From contig JAFLTC010000014.1 in assembly GCA_022510615.1 (NCBI GenBank), positions 13,283-50,739 on the forward strand: a stretch of 37,457 nucleotides of DNA, written 5' to 3'. Under the pieces are notes generated by a model, which ran no database searches, had not been told where the DNA came from, and worked only from the letters and a program-made list of their open reading frames with translations. Shown here piece after piece: positions 30,760-37,457 of this stretch. This DNA is from Lachnospiraceae bacterium (GTDB lineage: Bacteria; Bacillota; Clostridia; Lachnospirales; Lachnospiraceae). The stretch's first letter is position 1. The number at the start of each line of letters is the position of its first letter. The position numbers and the translations under genes are program-made.

Positions 30760-32232
30760 CTATTCCAGATACATCAGAGGAACCCGCACATTAAATGTAG
30801 TTCCCTGTTGTTCTTCACTGTGTACACGAATAGACCCCCGATGCAATAAAATAGCATTTCTCGTAATGGCAAGCCCCAACCCGTTTCCGCCGGTTTCTCT
30901 GGAACGTGCCTTGTCCACACGATAAAACCGCTCAAAAATATTATCCTGAAGTTCTTCCGGAATACCTACACCGGAATCGGATACTTTCAGGTAAAAAAAC
31001 TTGTGGTCGGCATTTAGGGATACCCGGACCCAGCCATCGTCATAATTATATTTTATTGCATTTTCTATGAGATTTCGAAATGCCATTTCCATTTTCACTT
31101 CATCAATCTGAGCCGTAACCGGACGCGCGCTCTCAAAAATCATTTCAATATTCCGCGTGTCAGCAATGGGCTGTAACTGCTTTAATATGCTCTCCACAAA
31201 CTCATTCACATTCACTTCGGTAATATTGACTTCTGCTGCATTCCGATCCATTTTCACCAGGGACAATAAGTCATTTACAATCTTATTCATCCGCTCCAGT
31301 TCGTTATTAATATCCACCATAAACTCCTGATACAACTCCACCGGAGCCTCTTCCTGACCCATTAAGGATTCTGCTAAAACCTTCACCGAGGTAATCGGCG
31401 TTTTCAACTCATGGGATACATTCGCCACAAATTCCTGCCTGACATCCTCTAAATTCTGCAAATCACTTAACATCAAGTTAAAGTCCTCGGAAATCCGTTC
31501 GGTTTCTACATAACCATGAAGCTCCATCGTTTCATTAAAGTCGCCGGCAGTGATTTTAGCAATGGACCCGGCAACCTCCCTCATTGGTTTCACAATCTGT
31601 CCGGAATACAATACTGAACTTACTATTACTACCACACCAAGAAGTAAAATTATCGTAAGCGTTATATTCTGGATACTGCCATACATTTTATTTACGCTAC
31701 TTAGGGAGAAGTCCATGATGATGGCTCCCTCAACCTTTGTCTTGTCGGATGAATACACGGGAAGAATAACCTGTACATTATTGTCGTATTGTCTGATAAC
31801 TCTTGACTGCTCGCCCTGAATACAGCGGACAACATCCTTTAATAAAAGAATCCTGCCCTCCTCCAATCCGTATGTATCCTTCAGCACAACAAGACCCGAA
31901 TCCACCACTAAAATCCGTCCATCATAGATGTCCGAAATCTGTGTCAGTTCCGAGTCGACCTCCGACGCCACGTCGTTCGTAAAAAACGCAGAGGATACTA
32001 CAAGATTACAAATAATCGTGCCTCTTGCCTGTAATTCAGTTATTCGTTGTGAAATTGCCTTAGAGCGATACGTATTTAAAAGAATTAAAGTAAATACTAT
32101 CAACGGAATGATACCGGTTAAAATTAACACACACAGACTCTGGACTCGAAGGCTTTTTAAGTTTTTTAACCTATCCCTGATTCTGGAAATAATAGCCAAC
32201 ACCCCATTTTGTATGTATAAAATTTGGTTCAC
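30760..32232 (-). CDS. membrane sensor histidine kinase (HAMP, HisKA)
   Basis: 490 residues: TM1 about 31-53, an extracellular sensor domain of about 135 residues, TM2 about 189-210, HAMP 211-262, dimerisation domain with phospho-accepting H274 (VSHELKTPIT), then the ATPase domain with N box (LIENAIKYN), G1 (DSGVGIP), F (IFERFYRVD) and G2 (GNGLGLAI). The WalK-like PAS domain is absent, so the layout is closer to PhoR/MtrB types. The start is uncertain: the GTG at 32232 overlaps the regulator gene by 62 bases and has no clear ribosome site; GTG 32202 is another choice. Partner of the regulator upstream. Confidence 0.93.
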   Translation of the reverse strand: MNQILYIQNGVLAIISRIRDRLKNLKSLRVQSLCVLILTGIIPLIVFTLILLNTYRSKAISQRITELQARGTIICNLVVSSAFFTNDVASEVDSELTQISDIYDGRILVVDSGLVVLKDTYGLEEGRILLLKDVVRCIQGEQSRVIRQYDNNVQVILPVYSSDKTKVEGAIIMDFSLSSVNKMYGSIQNITLTIILLLGVVVIVSSVLYSGQIVKPMREVAGSIAKITAGDFNETMELHGYVETERISEDFNLMLSDLQNLEDVRQEFVANVSHELKTPITSVKVLAESLMGQEEAPVELYQEFMVDINNELERMNKIVNDLLSLVKMDRNAAEVNITEVNVNEFVESILKQLQPIADTRNIEMIFESARPVTAQIDEVKMEMAFRNLIENAIKYNYDDGWVRVSLNADHKFFYLKVSDSGVGIPEELQDNIFERFYRVDKARSRETGGNGLGLAITRNAILLHRGSIRVHSEEQQGTTFNVRVPLMYLE

Positions 32233-32866
32233 TTGGATTCGGTTCTATTTTCTCCCGCAGACGGCGGATATGAACATCTACAGTGCGAACATCTCCCGGA
32301 TATTCATACCCCCATACATCATTGAGTAATTTTTCCCTGCCATACACTTTGTTCGGATGATTCATTAACAACTCTAACAAATCAAATTCCTTCGCTGTCA
32401 AATTGACCTCTTTATCCAAAACAAATACACGGCGACCATCGGTGTCCACTTTCATATCACCAAATACTACAATGGAAGGCTCCTGTCTGCTACGGCTGCC
32501 TCCTGAACTTCTACGGATAATCGCTTTAATTCTCGCCTTTACCTCAAGAATATTAAACGGTTTCGTAATATAGTCATCTGCCCCATATTCCAAACCCAAA
32601 ATTTTATCCATATCGTCACCTTTGGCCGTCAGCATAATAATCGGGACATCCGAAAATTCACGAATCTGCTGGCAGACCTCAAAACCTGTCATTTTCGGCA
32701 GCATAACATCTAAAAGTATAACGTCATACTCTGTACGGCGGGCGGCATTCAGCGCCTCTTCTCCATCATACGCATAATCAACACTCATCCCATCCTGTTC
32801 CAGACTAAAACGGATTCCTTTTACTATCAATTTCTCATCGTCTACTACTAACACTTTCCTTGCCAT
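32171..32866 (-). CDS. OmpR/PhoB-family response regulator
   Basis: 231 residues from ATG 32866 with GGAGG five bases upstream; 16 further codons are open but run into the end of comEA. Receiver domain: D9-D10 acidic pair, phospho-acceptor D53 (ILLDVMLPKMTG), T in MLTAKGDD and K in YITKPF. C-terminal winged helix (about 130-231) with LTAKEFDLLELLM, VWGYEYPGDVRTVDVHIRRLREK. The sequence is of the WalR/MtrA/PhoP group. It lies 16 bases after comEA and is followed by its kinase. Confidence 0.95.
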   Translation of the reverse strand: MARKVLVVDDEKLIVKGIRFSLEQDGMSVDYAYDGEEALNAARRTEYDVILLDVMLPKMTGFEVCQQIREFSDVPIIMLTAKGDDMDKILGLEYGADDYITKPFNILEVKARIKAIIRRSSGGSRSRQEPSIVVFGDMKVDTDGRRVFVLDKEVNLTAKEFDLLELLMNHPNKVYGREKLLNDVWGYEYPGDVRTVDVHIRRLREKIEPNPSEPNFIHTKWGVGYYFQNQG

Positions 32867-32882
32867 ATCCGCCTCCACTTTA

Positions 32883-33494
32883 CTAAACCGTAATGAAATC
32901 CTTAATCTTCTCAAATATACCGTTTTTTATCCCCGATATATTCATAATGTCTTCTATCCGAGCAAACCTGCCATTGGTTTCCCGGTAGGCTATGATTTGT
33001 GATGCTTTGGATTCCCCTATTCCGCTTATTGTCATTAATTCTTCTTTCGATGCTTTATTAATATTTATTTTTCCCGAGTCCTTTTCGCCTTCCTCTGAAG
33101 TCTCTTCGGAAGCTTTTTTAGCTTTTTTTACAATTTGAAGCTGCGTGCCATCCTGTACTGCCTCTGCCAGATTTATGGCAGCACGGTCCGCCTTCTTCGT
33201 AAATCCGCCAGCTTTTTCCACGACCTCCGCCACCCTCGGCTCTTTATCAAAAATGTACACTCCCGGCTTTTTTACCTCGCCGCATATGTGAACATACACC
33301 GGATTCTCCAGTTCTGATTTATCGTCCGGTGCCGATGTCTCTTTCTCTTTTCCCCTTGTACCCGAATCATCGGAAAATCCCTCTGTGACAACCACTTCAG
33401 ATTCGGCTGTTTTTCCGGTATAGCAATAAATGACACCGCAAAGGATAACAGCACAGACTGCTATCACGACTTTTATTGTCTTTTTCTTGTCCAT
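32883..33494 (-). CDS. comEA: competence DNA receptor ComEA
   Basis: Membrane-anchored DNA-binding protein for transformation. 203 residues: N-terminal anchor (about 8-25), a charged spacer, SLBB domain (VYVHICGEVKKPGVYIF, AVQDGTQLQIV) and the C-terminal helix-hairpin-helix pair (ININKASKEELMTISGIGESKASQIIAYRE). The length is usual for the family. Start ATG 33494 with AAAGGAG. First gene of a transcript that continues with the two-component system, GerMN lipoprotein and comEC. Confidence 0.96.
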   Translation of the reverse strand: MDKKKTIKVVIAVCAVILCGVIYCYTGKTAESEVVVTEGFSDDSGTRGKEKETSAPDDKSELENPVYVHICGEVKKPGVYIFDKEPRVAEVVEKAGGFTKKADRAAINLAEAVQDGTQLQIVKKAKKASEETSEEGEKDSGKININKASKEELMTISGIGESKASQIIAYRETNGRFARIEDIMNISGIKNGIFEKIKDFITV

Positions 33495-33548
33495 ACGATA
33501 TTCTCCTTTATTTCCTAGGCCGGAAAAGGAAATTCGATGTACAATGCT

Positions 33549-33577
33549 ATTTTACCAACCAAATTCACATTTGACAA
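33549..33577 (-). promoter_or_regulatory. promoter of the comEA-comEC operon with overlapping inverted repeat
   Basis: TTGTCA (33572-33577), 17 bases, TAAAAT (33549-33554) on the minus strand. An inverted repeat ATTTGA-n5-TCAAAT (33569-33585) covers the -35 box, so it may be an operator. Confidence 0.7.
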
Positions 33578-33602
33578 TATCAAATTCATATTTTCTTACT
33601 AT

Positions 33603-34037
33603 TTATTTCCACTTAAATGTGACAATTCCGGCAATAATAATTACCACTCCGATACATTTGCGCCACTCAAAGGGCTGTTTATCGACACCGAACAACCCAA
33701 ACAGTTCAATCAGATAGGCTACCAGTAGCTGGACAGCCACAATAAACATAACGGCTCTTGCCGGTCCAACGGCATTCATACTAAAGATGACGGTATAGGT
33801 AATAAAGGCCCCTATTGCTCCTCCCAAAAGCATATATTTGGGGGTGACTTGAAAAAGACTGCCCACCGTTCCGTCCCGTCCGGTGAGAAACCAGGCAATC
33901 ACGCATACGACAAATGCCGTCAGCTGGACAAAGGAAGCCGACATCCATATACTGCTTTGTTTCGTAACCTCGGCATTAAATACTCCCTGAATACTCATCA
34001 GGGCACCGGAAATTGCCGCCACTAAAATTCCCCACAT
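33603..34037 (-). CDS. DMT-superfamily transporter, DUF606 (YdcZ) family
   Basis: 144 residues with five membrane helices, the size and pattern of DUF606 half-transporters: WGILVAAISGALMSIQGVFNAEV at the start, LLGGAIGAFITYTVIF, GPARAVMFIVAVQLLVAYLIE and the final KCIGVVIIIAGI. Members work as homo- or heterodimers; substrate unknown. Start ATG 34037 (MWGIL); an in-frame GTG lies three codons upstream. The only ribosome site, AGGTG, lies in the 3' arm of a long terminator hairpin directly in front, so expression may be attenuated; see findings. Last gene on this stretch before the divergent spacing to comEA. Confidence 0.88.
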   Translation of the reverse strand: MWGILVAAISGALMSIQGVFNAEVTKQSSIWMSASFVQLTAFVVCVIAWFLTGRDGTVGSLFQVTPKYMLLGGAIGAFITYTVIFSMNAVGPARAVMFIVAVQLLVAYLIELFGLFGVDKQPFEWRKCIGVVIIIAGIVTFKWK

Positions 34038-34110
34038 AAAAAACACCTGCCTTCTACTATTCGTTCTTGTTATTCTCTAACGAATAGTATCGCCTCCGGC
34101 AGGTTTTTTT
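34038..34110. terminator. two-way terminator / possible attenuator between argD and the DMT gene
   Basis: Outer stem ACCTGCC/GGCAGGT (34045-34051, 34098-34104) and inner stem TACTATTCGTT/AACGAATAGTA (34055-34065, 34079-34089) with a 13-base loop. There are seven T after it on plus and six T after it on minus, where the T run touches the DMT start codon. It ends the arg operon ten bases past argD. Confidence 0.88.
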
Positions 34111-34119
34111 ATTCCTGTT

Positions 34120-35295
34120 TTATAAAATATCATCCAATACTGCTATCATCTCATCAATATGTTCTTTTTCAATGACAAGCGGAGGAACAAAACGAATGAC
34201 ATTAACACCTGCACCCATAAATATGACTCCCTTTTCCAGTGCCTTTTCAATATACGGCGCCGCCGGCTCTGTCAGCTCCAATCCCTGGAGAAGTCCCATA
34301 CCACGGCATGCCTTTGCTTTTTCCTTCATCTTTACCAGTTGTTCTAACCGCTCTGTCAGATATTGTCCCATCTTTTCTACATGAGCCGGAATCCCTTTCT
34401 TTTCAAAAATGGAAAGGGTTTTGGTAACGGCGGTGCAGGCAAGAGGGTTTCCTCCAAAAGTCGTTCCGTGGTCCCCGGGAACAAGGGCTGCCGCTACTTT
34501 TTCATCTGCCGCGAAAGCACCTACCGTAATTCCATTTCCGATTCCCTTTGCCACCGTTACAATATCTGGCTTAATGCCATAATGCTCATAGGCGAACATT
34601 TTTCCGGTCCGTCCCATACCGCACTGTACTTCGTCACAAATCATAATGATATCATGTTCATCGCACAGTCCGCGGATGCCTTTGATAAAGTCCGGATCTG
34701 CCGGATAAATACCCCCTTCACCCTGAACTGCCTCTAAAATAATGGCGTAGGTATTTTCCGTTATCTTTTCTTTTACACTTTCCAGATTGTTATATTCCGC
34801 AAAGCTCACGCCGCCTAACATTGGCTCAAAGGGTTCACGGTATTTTGCCGTTCCCGTTACGGAAAGAGCTCCCATGCTCCTCCCATGAAAAGCCTTATCC
34901 ATGGATATGATTTCATGACGATTCTCATGTCCGTGTAAAATCGCATATTTCCGTGCCAGCTTCAGAGCACCCTCGTTTGCCTCCGTACCGCTGTTTGCCA
35001 TAAAAACCTTTTCCATACCGGTGGCCTTAGACAGCCCTTTTGCCGCTTCCAAAAGAGGCTCTGAATAAAAATAATTGGAAAAATGAATTCCCTTCTCTAT
35101 CTGCGCTTTCAGGGCCTCCTTAAATTCTTCATCGCCATAGCCCAGTCCGCACACAGCAATCCCAGCTCCAAAATCCAGATATTTTTTTCCCTCTGTATCG
35201 TACAGATACACATCCTCTCCATAATCTAACATAACCGGATACCGGTTATAGGCGTGAATTAAATACTGTTCCGATTGTTCTATCTTTTTCTCCAT
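34120..35295 (-). CDS. argD: acetylornithine aminotransferase
   Basis: PLP enzyme converting N-acetylglutamate semialdehyde to N-acetylornithine in arginine synthesis. 391 residues from ATG 35295, which has GAGGA seven bases upstream (the ATG two codons earlier adjoins it). Class-III transaminase hallmarks: FMANSGTEANEGALKLAR, AFHGRSMGALSVTG, EAVQGEGGIYPA, CDEVQCGMGRTGK and the Schiff-base lysine in TVAKGIGNG, then HGTTFGGNPLA. Last gene of argJ-argB-argD; terminator directly after. Confidence 0.96.
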   Translation of the reverse strand: MEKKIEQSEQYLIHAYNRYPVMLDYGEDVYLYDTEGKKYLDFGAGIAVCGLGYGDEEFKEALKAQIEKGIHFSNYFYSEPLLEAAKGLSKATGMEKVFMANSGTEANEGALKLARKYAILHGHENRHEIISMDKAFHGRSMGALSVTGTAKYREPFEPMLGGVSFAEYNNLESVKEKITENTYAIILEAVQGEGGIYPADPDFIKGIRGLCDEHDIIMICDEVQCGMGRTGKMFAYEHYGIKPDIVTVAKGIGNGITVGAFAADEKVAAALVPGDHGTTFGGNPLACTAVTKTLSIFEKKGIPAHVEKMGQYLTERLEQLVKMKEKAKACRGMGLLQGLELTEPAAPYIEKALEKGVIFMGAGVNVIRFVPPLVIEKEHIDEMIAVLDDIL

Positions 35296-35309
35296 AGCCA
35301 TTCCTCTTT

Positions 35310-36212
35310 CTATTCTTTCTCATGCGGATACAAATTTACATGGTTATCAATGATTGCCGTACCAATTCCCTTTTTTGTAAAGAACTCAAGTAACAGGCAA
35401 TGCTCTCTCCGTCCATCTAAAATATGCACCCTGCTTACGCCCTGCTCCACTGCTTCGACACAGTTTTTGATTTTCGGAATCATACCACCACCAATAATTC
35501 CCTTTTGAATCAGTTCCTTGGCATCGTCTAAGGAAAGTACCGAAATCAACGTTTCCGGATCATCCGGGTCCATACATACGCCGTCAATATCGGTCATAAA
35601 TGCCAGTTTTTCTGCATGGATACATTTTGCCACCGCACTTGCGGCATCATCTGCATTGATGTTATATGCCTGAAAATTCTCATCCATGCCAATCGGAGCA
35701 ATAATCGGAATAAAATCCTTGGCAATCAGTGTGTCAATCAAATCGGAATTTACCGCCTTTACCTCACCGACAAAGCCGATATCCTGCCCATTTATAGTCT
35801 TTTTCTCACAGAGCATCGTGCCGCCGTCTTTTCCACTGATACCGGCTGCCTTCACACCCAGCTTTTCCATCATCTGCACCAGATGCTTATTCACCTTATT
35901 GAGTACCATTTCTGCCACCTCAATAGTATCCTCGTCCGTTACCCGGAGTCCCTCTACAAACTGACTTTCCTTTCCCATATAGGACAGCCATTTGCTGATC
36001 TCCTTTCCACCGCCATGTACAATAATCGGCTGCATACCCACTAACTTCAGCAGGGCGACATCTTTAATAACCGATTCCTGCAGCTTTTCATCCAGCATGG
36101 CACTGCCACCGTATTTTACTACTACCCTTTTTCCGTTAAAATCCCGGATATAGGGCAGGGCCTCAATCAGCGTCTGCGCCTTTAATGTTACCTCTTTCAT
36201 TATTTCTTCCAT
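35310..36212 (-). CDS. argB: acetylglutamate kinase
   Basis: Phosphorylates N-acetylglutamate, the usual control point of arginine synthesis. 300 residues from ATG 36212 with GGAGG; an in-frame ATG four codons upstream lacks a site. Amino-acid kinase fold with [49 protein letters not shown] and GGGMIPKI. The N-terminal extension ([12 protein letters not shown]) is that of the hexameric, arginine-sensitive type (inference). 14 bases upstream of argD, 35 bases downstream of argJ. Confidence 0.96.
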   Translation of the reverse strand: MEEIMKEVTLKAQTLIEALPYIRDFNGKRVVVKYGGSAMLDEKLQESVIKDVALLKLVGMQPIIVHGGGKEISKWLSYMGKESQFVEGLRVTDEDTIEVAEMVLNKVNKHLVQMMEKLGVKAAGISGKDGGTMLCEKKTINGQDIGFVGEVKAVNSDLIDTLIAKDFIPIIAPIGMDENFQAYNINADDAASAVAKCIHAEKLAFMTDIDGVCMDPDDPETLISVLSLDDAKELIQKGIIGGGMIPKIKNCVEAVEQGVSRVHILDGRREHCLLLEFFTKKGIGTAIIDNHVNLYPHEKE

Positions 36213-36247
36213 AGTATCCTCCATTTCAAAACAGCTTTTCTATATTT

Positions 36248-37457
36248 TCAGCTTCTATAGTCTCCGTTAATTTTTACATAGTCGTAAGTCAGATCACAGC
36301 CCCAGGCAGTTGCTGATTCCGCTCCCTCCTTCATATCACAGAGCACGGTAACCTTTTTTTCACTCAAAAGCTCAGTGGCTTTTTCCTCACTGTAGTCTGT
36401 CGCCACTCCATCCTTGACAAGAATTAAATTTTCTCCCTTTGCCTCCAAGATTAAATCTATAACTTCCGGGTCAAAATCCACACCCGCATAGCCAAGAGCA
36501 CATAATATTCTTCCCCAGTTGGCGTCACTACCGTAAACCGCCGTTTTTACCAAATTTGATGTGATTACCGATTTACTTAAAATTTTCGCATTTTCCTTTG
36601 AACGGCAGTGAAGCACCTGCACCTCGAATAATTTCGTACAGCCCTCACCGTCTCCTGCCATCTGTTTCGCCAATTCCTCCGACACATATAAAAGTGCCTC
36701 TTTGAAATCCTCATAAGCCTTCGTGCCCTTTTTTATCTCCACACCGGACTCTCCGTTAGCAAGCACCAGATAGGTGTCATTGGTGGAGGTATCACGGTCA
36801 ATGGATATCATATTAAAAGTATCGGATACAACTTCCATGACTAACTCCTGCAAATCCTCCGCCTTTATGGAAGCATCTGTCGTAGTGACACTGAGCATGG
36901 TTGCCATATTCGGATGAATCATACCAGAGCCCTTACTCATACCTCCCACCGTTACCATCACGCCATCTACTTCAAAACAGGCGGCAGCCTCTTTTGAAAC
37001 AGTATCTGTCGTCATAATAGCCTTCGCCGCTTTTGTTCCGGCCTCCTTCGTATCGGAGAGAGCCTCTTTTAGTAAAGCTGCCCCCTTTGAAACCGGCTCT
37101 TTTTTTATCTGTACTCCGATGACCCCGGTGGAAGCTGTCAGCACCTCTTCCGGCTTTATACCTAGCTGCCCGGCAATCTCAGATGCCATGTAATAATTGA
37201 TTTCTTTTCCCTCTTGACCGGTACAGGCATTGGCAATTCCGGCATTTAAAACAACAGCATGGACGGAATTCCCTTTTTCTACAATTTCTTTATCCCAATG
37301 TACCGGCGCCGCCTTTACTACATTTGTTGTAAAGGTTCCGGCACAGACAGCCGGGGTTTTCGAGTACACTAACGCCATATCTGTCCTTCCCTGATATTTA
37401 ATTCCGGCAGCGGCACTGGCTGCCATATATCCCTTTGCCGCGGTTACCCCGCCTTCT
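36248..37457 (-). CDS. argJ: bifunctional ornithine acetyltransferase / N-acetylglutamate synthase (5' end cut)
   Basis: Recycles the acetyl group from N-acetylornithine to glutamate. The frame is open to the right window edge, where it reads EGGVTAAKGY just before the first internal methionine, so only a few codons are missing. Self-cleavage site: GMIHPNMATML, where the chain is cut before the conserved threonine to give alpha and beta chains. Further hallmarks are GIANACTG, STGVIG, DRDTSTNDT and GSDANWGRILCALGYAG. Upstream argC is expected outside the window. The family can be mono- or bifunctional. Confidence 0.96.
   Translation of the reverse strand, partial: EGGVTAAKGYMAASAAAGIKYQGRTDMALVYSKTPAVCAGTFTTNVVKAAPVHWDKEIVEKGNSVHAVVLNAGIANACTGQEGKEINYYMASEIAGQLGIKPEEVLTASTGVIGVQIKKEPVSKGAALLKEALSDTKEAGTKAAKAIMTTDTVSKEAAACFEVDGVMVTVGGMSKGSGMIHPNMATMLSVTTTDASIKAEDLQELVMEVVSDTFNMISIDRDTSTNDTYLVLANGESGVEIKKGTKAYEDFKEALLYVSEELAKQMAGDGEGCTKLFEVQVLHCRSKENAKILSKSVITSNLVKTAVYGSDANWGRILCALGYAGVDFDPEVIDLILEAKGENLILVKDGVATDYSEEKATELLSEKKVTVLCDMKEGAESATAWGCDLTYDYVKINGDYRS

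Overview
The window reads as ordinary chromosome of a low-GC Gram-positive anaerobe of the class Clostridia, most likely family Lachnospiraceae. Strong GGAGG ribosome sites, GTG and TTG starts, TTGACA-17-TATAAT type promoters, the gene order dgt-dnaG, and families such as DUF1836, DUF4321 and the lysine-rich surface-protein C-terminus all point that way. I see no insertion sequence, prophage, CRISPR array or rRNA. Genes at both edges are cut: dnaG loses its last codons at base 1 and argJ loses its first codons at the right end. Many start codons below were moved from the longest reading frame to the start with a proper ribosome site.

Layout. 1-2791 (-): dgt and dnaG. 2911-5946 (-): an unusual operon with one strong promoter and one terminator. 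It encodes two tiny membrane proteins, a membrane-anchored orphan PstS-like binding protein, a DUF2975 membrane protein with its HTH partner, and a membrane-anchored propeller protein that appears frameshifted. Back-to-back with it is a DUF4321 gene (+) whose promoter shares the same -35 bases. 6459-8934 (-): pgeF-queH-apbE. 9021-9842 (+): a zinc-dependent phospholipase C family protein. 9866-13437 (-): rlmD-like methyltransferase, beta-carbonic anhydrase and a sodium-coupled NSS transporter. 13612-16848 (+): DUF1836, pcrA and an acidic-tailed membrane protein. 16979-17848 (-): DegV.

17905-25049 is the most distinctive part. An ECF vitamin-type importer (S, fused double ATPase A, T) is transcribed together with a membrane-anchored DUF4430 protein. 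Divergently, a large secreted protein combines a DUF4430-like domain, a PQQ-type beta-propeller and a basic wall-binding-like tail, followed by a sirtuin. DUF4430 is related to the cobalamin-binding C-terminal domain of transcobalamin and intrinsic factor, so I infer a corrinoid (or other cofactor) capture-and-import system; no cobalamin riboswitch is visible.

25052-26416 (-): L,D-transpeptidase; then tRNA-Ser(CGA) with its own promoter inside holA and a strong terminator. 26619-33494 (-): comEA, response regulator, histidine kinase, GerMN lipoprotein, comEC, holA. The regulator-kinase-GerMN lipoprotein trio has the same order as actinobacterial mtrA-mtrB-lpqB and sits between the two DNA-uptake genes. 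33603-37457 (-): argJ-argB-argD, closed by a two-way terminator hairpin whose 3' arm contains the ribosome site of the next gene, a DMT/DUF606 transporter.
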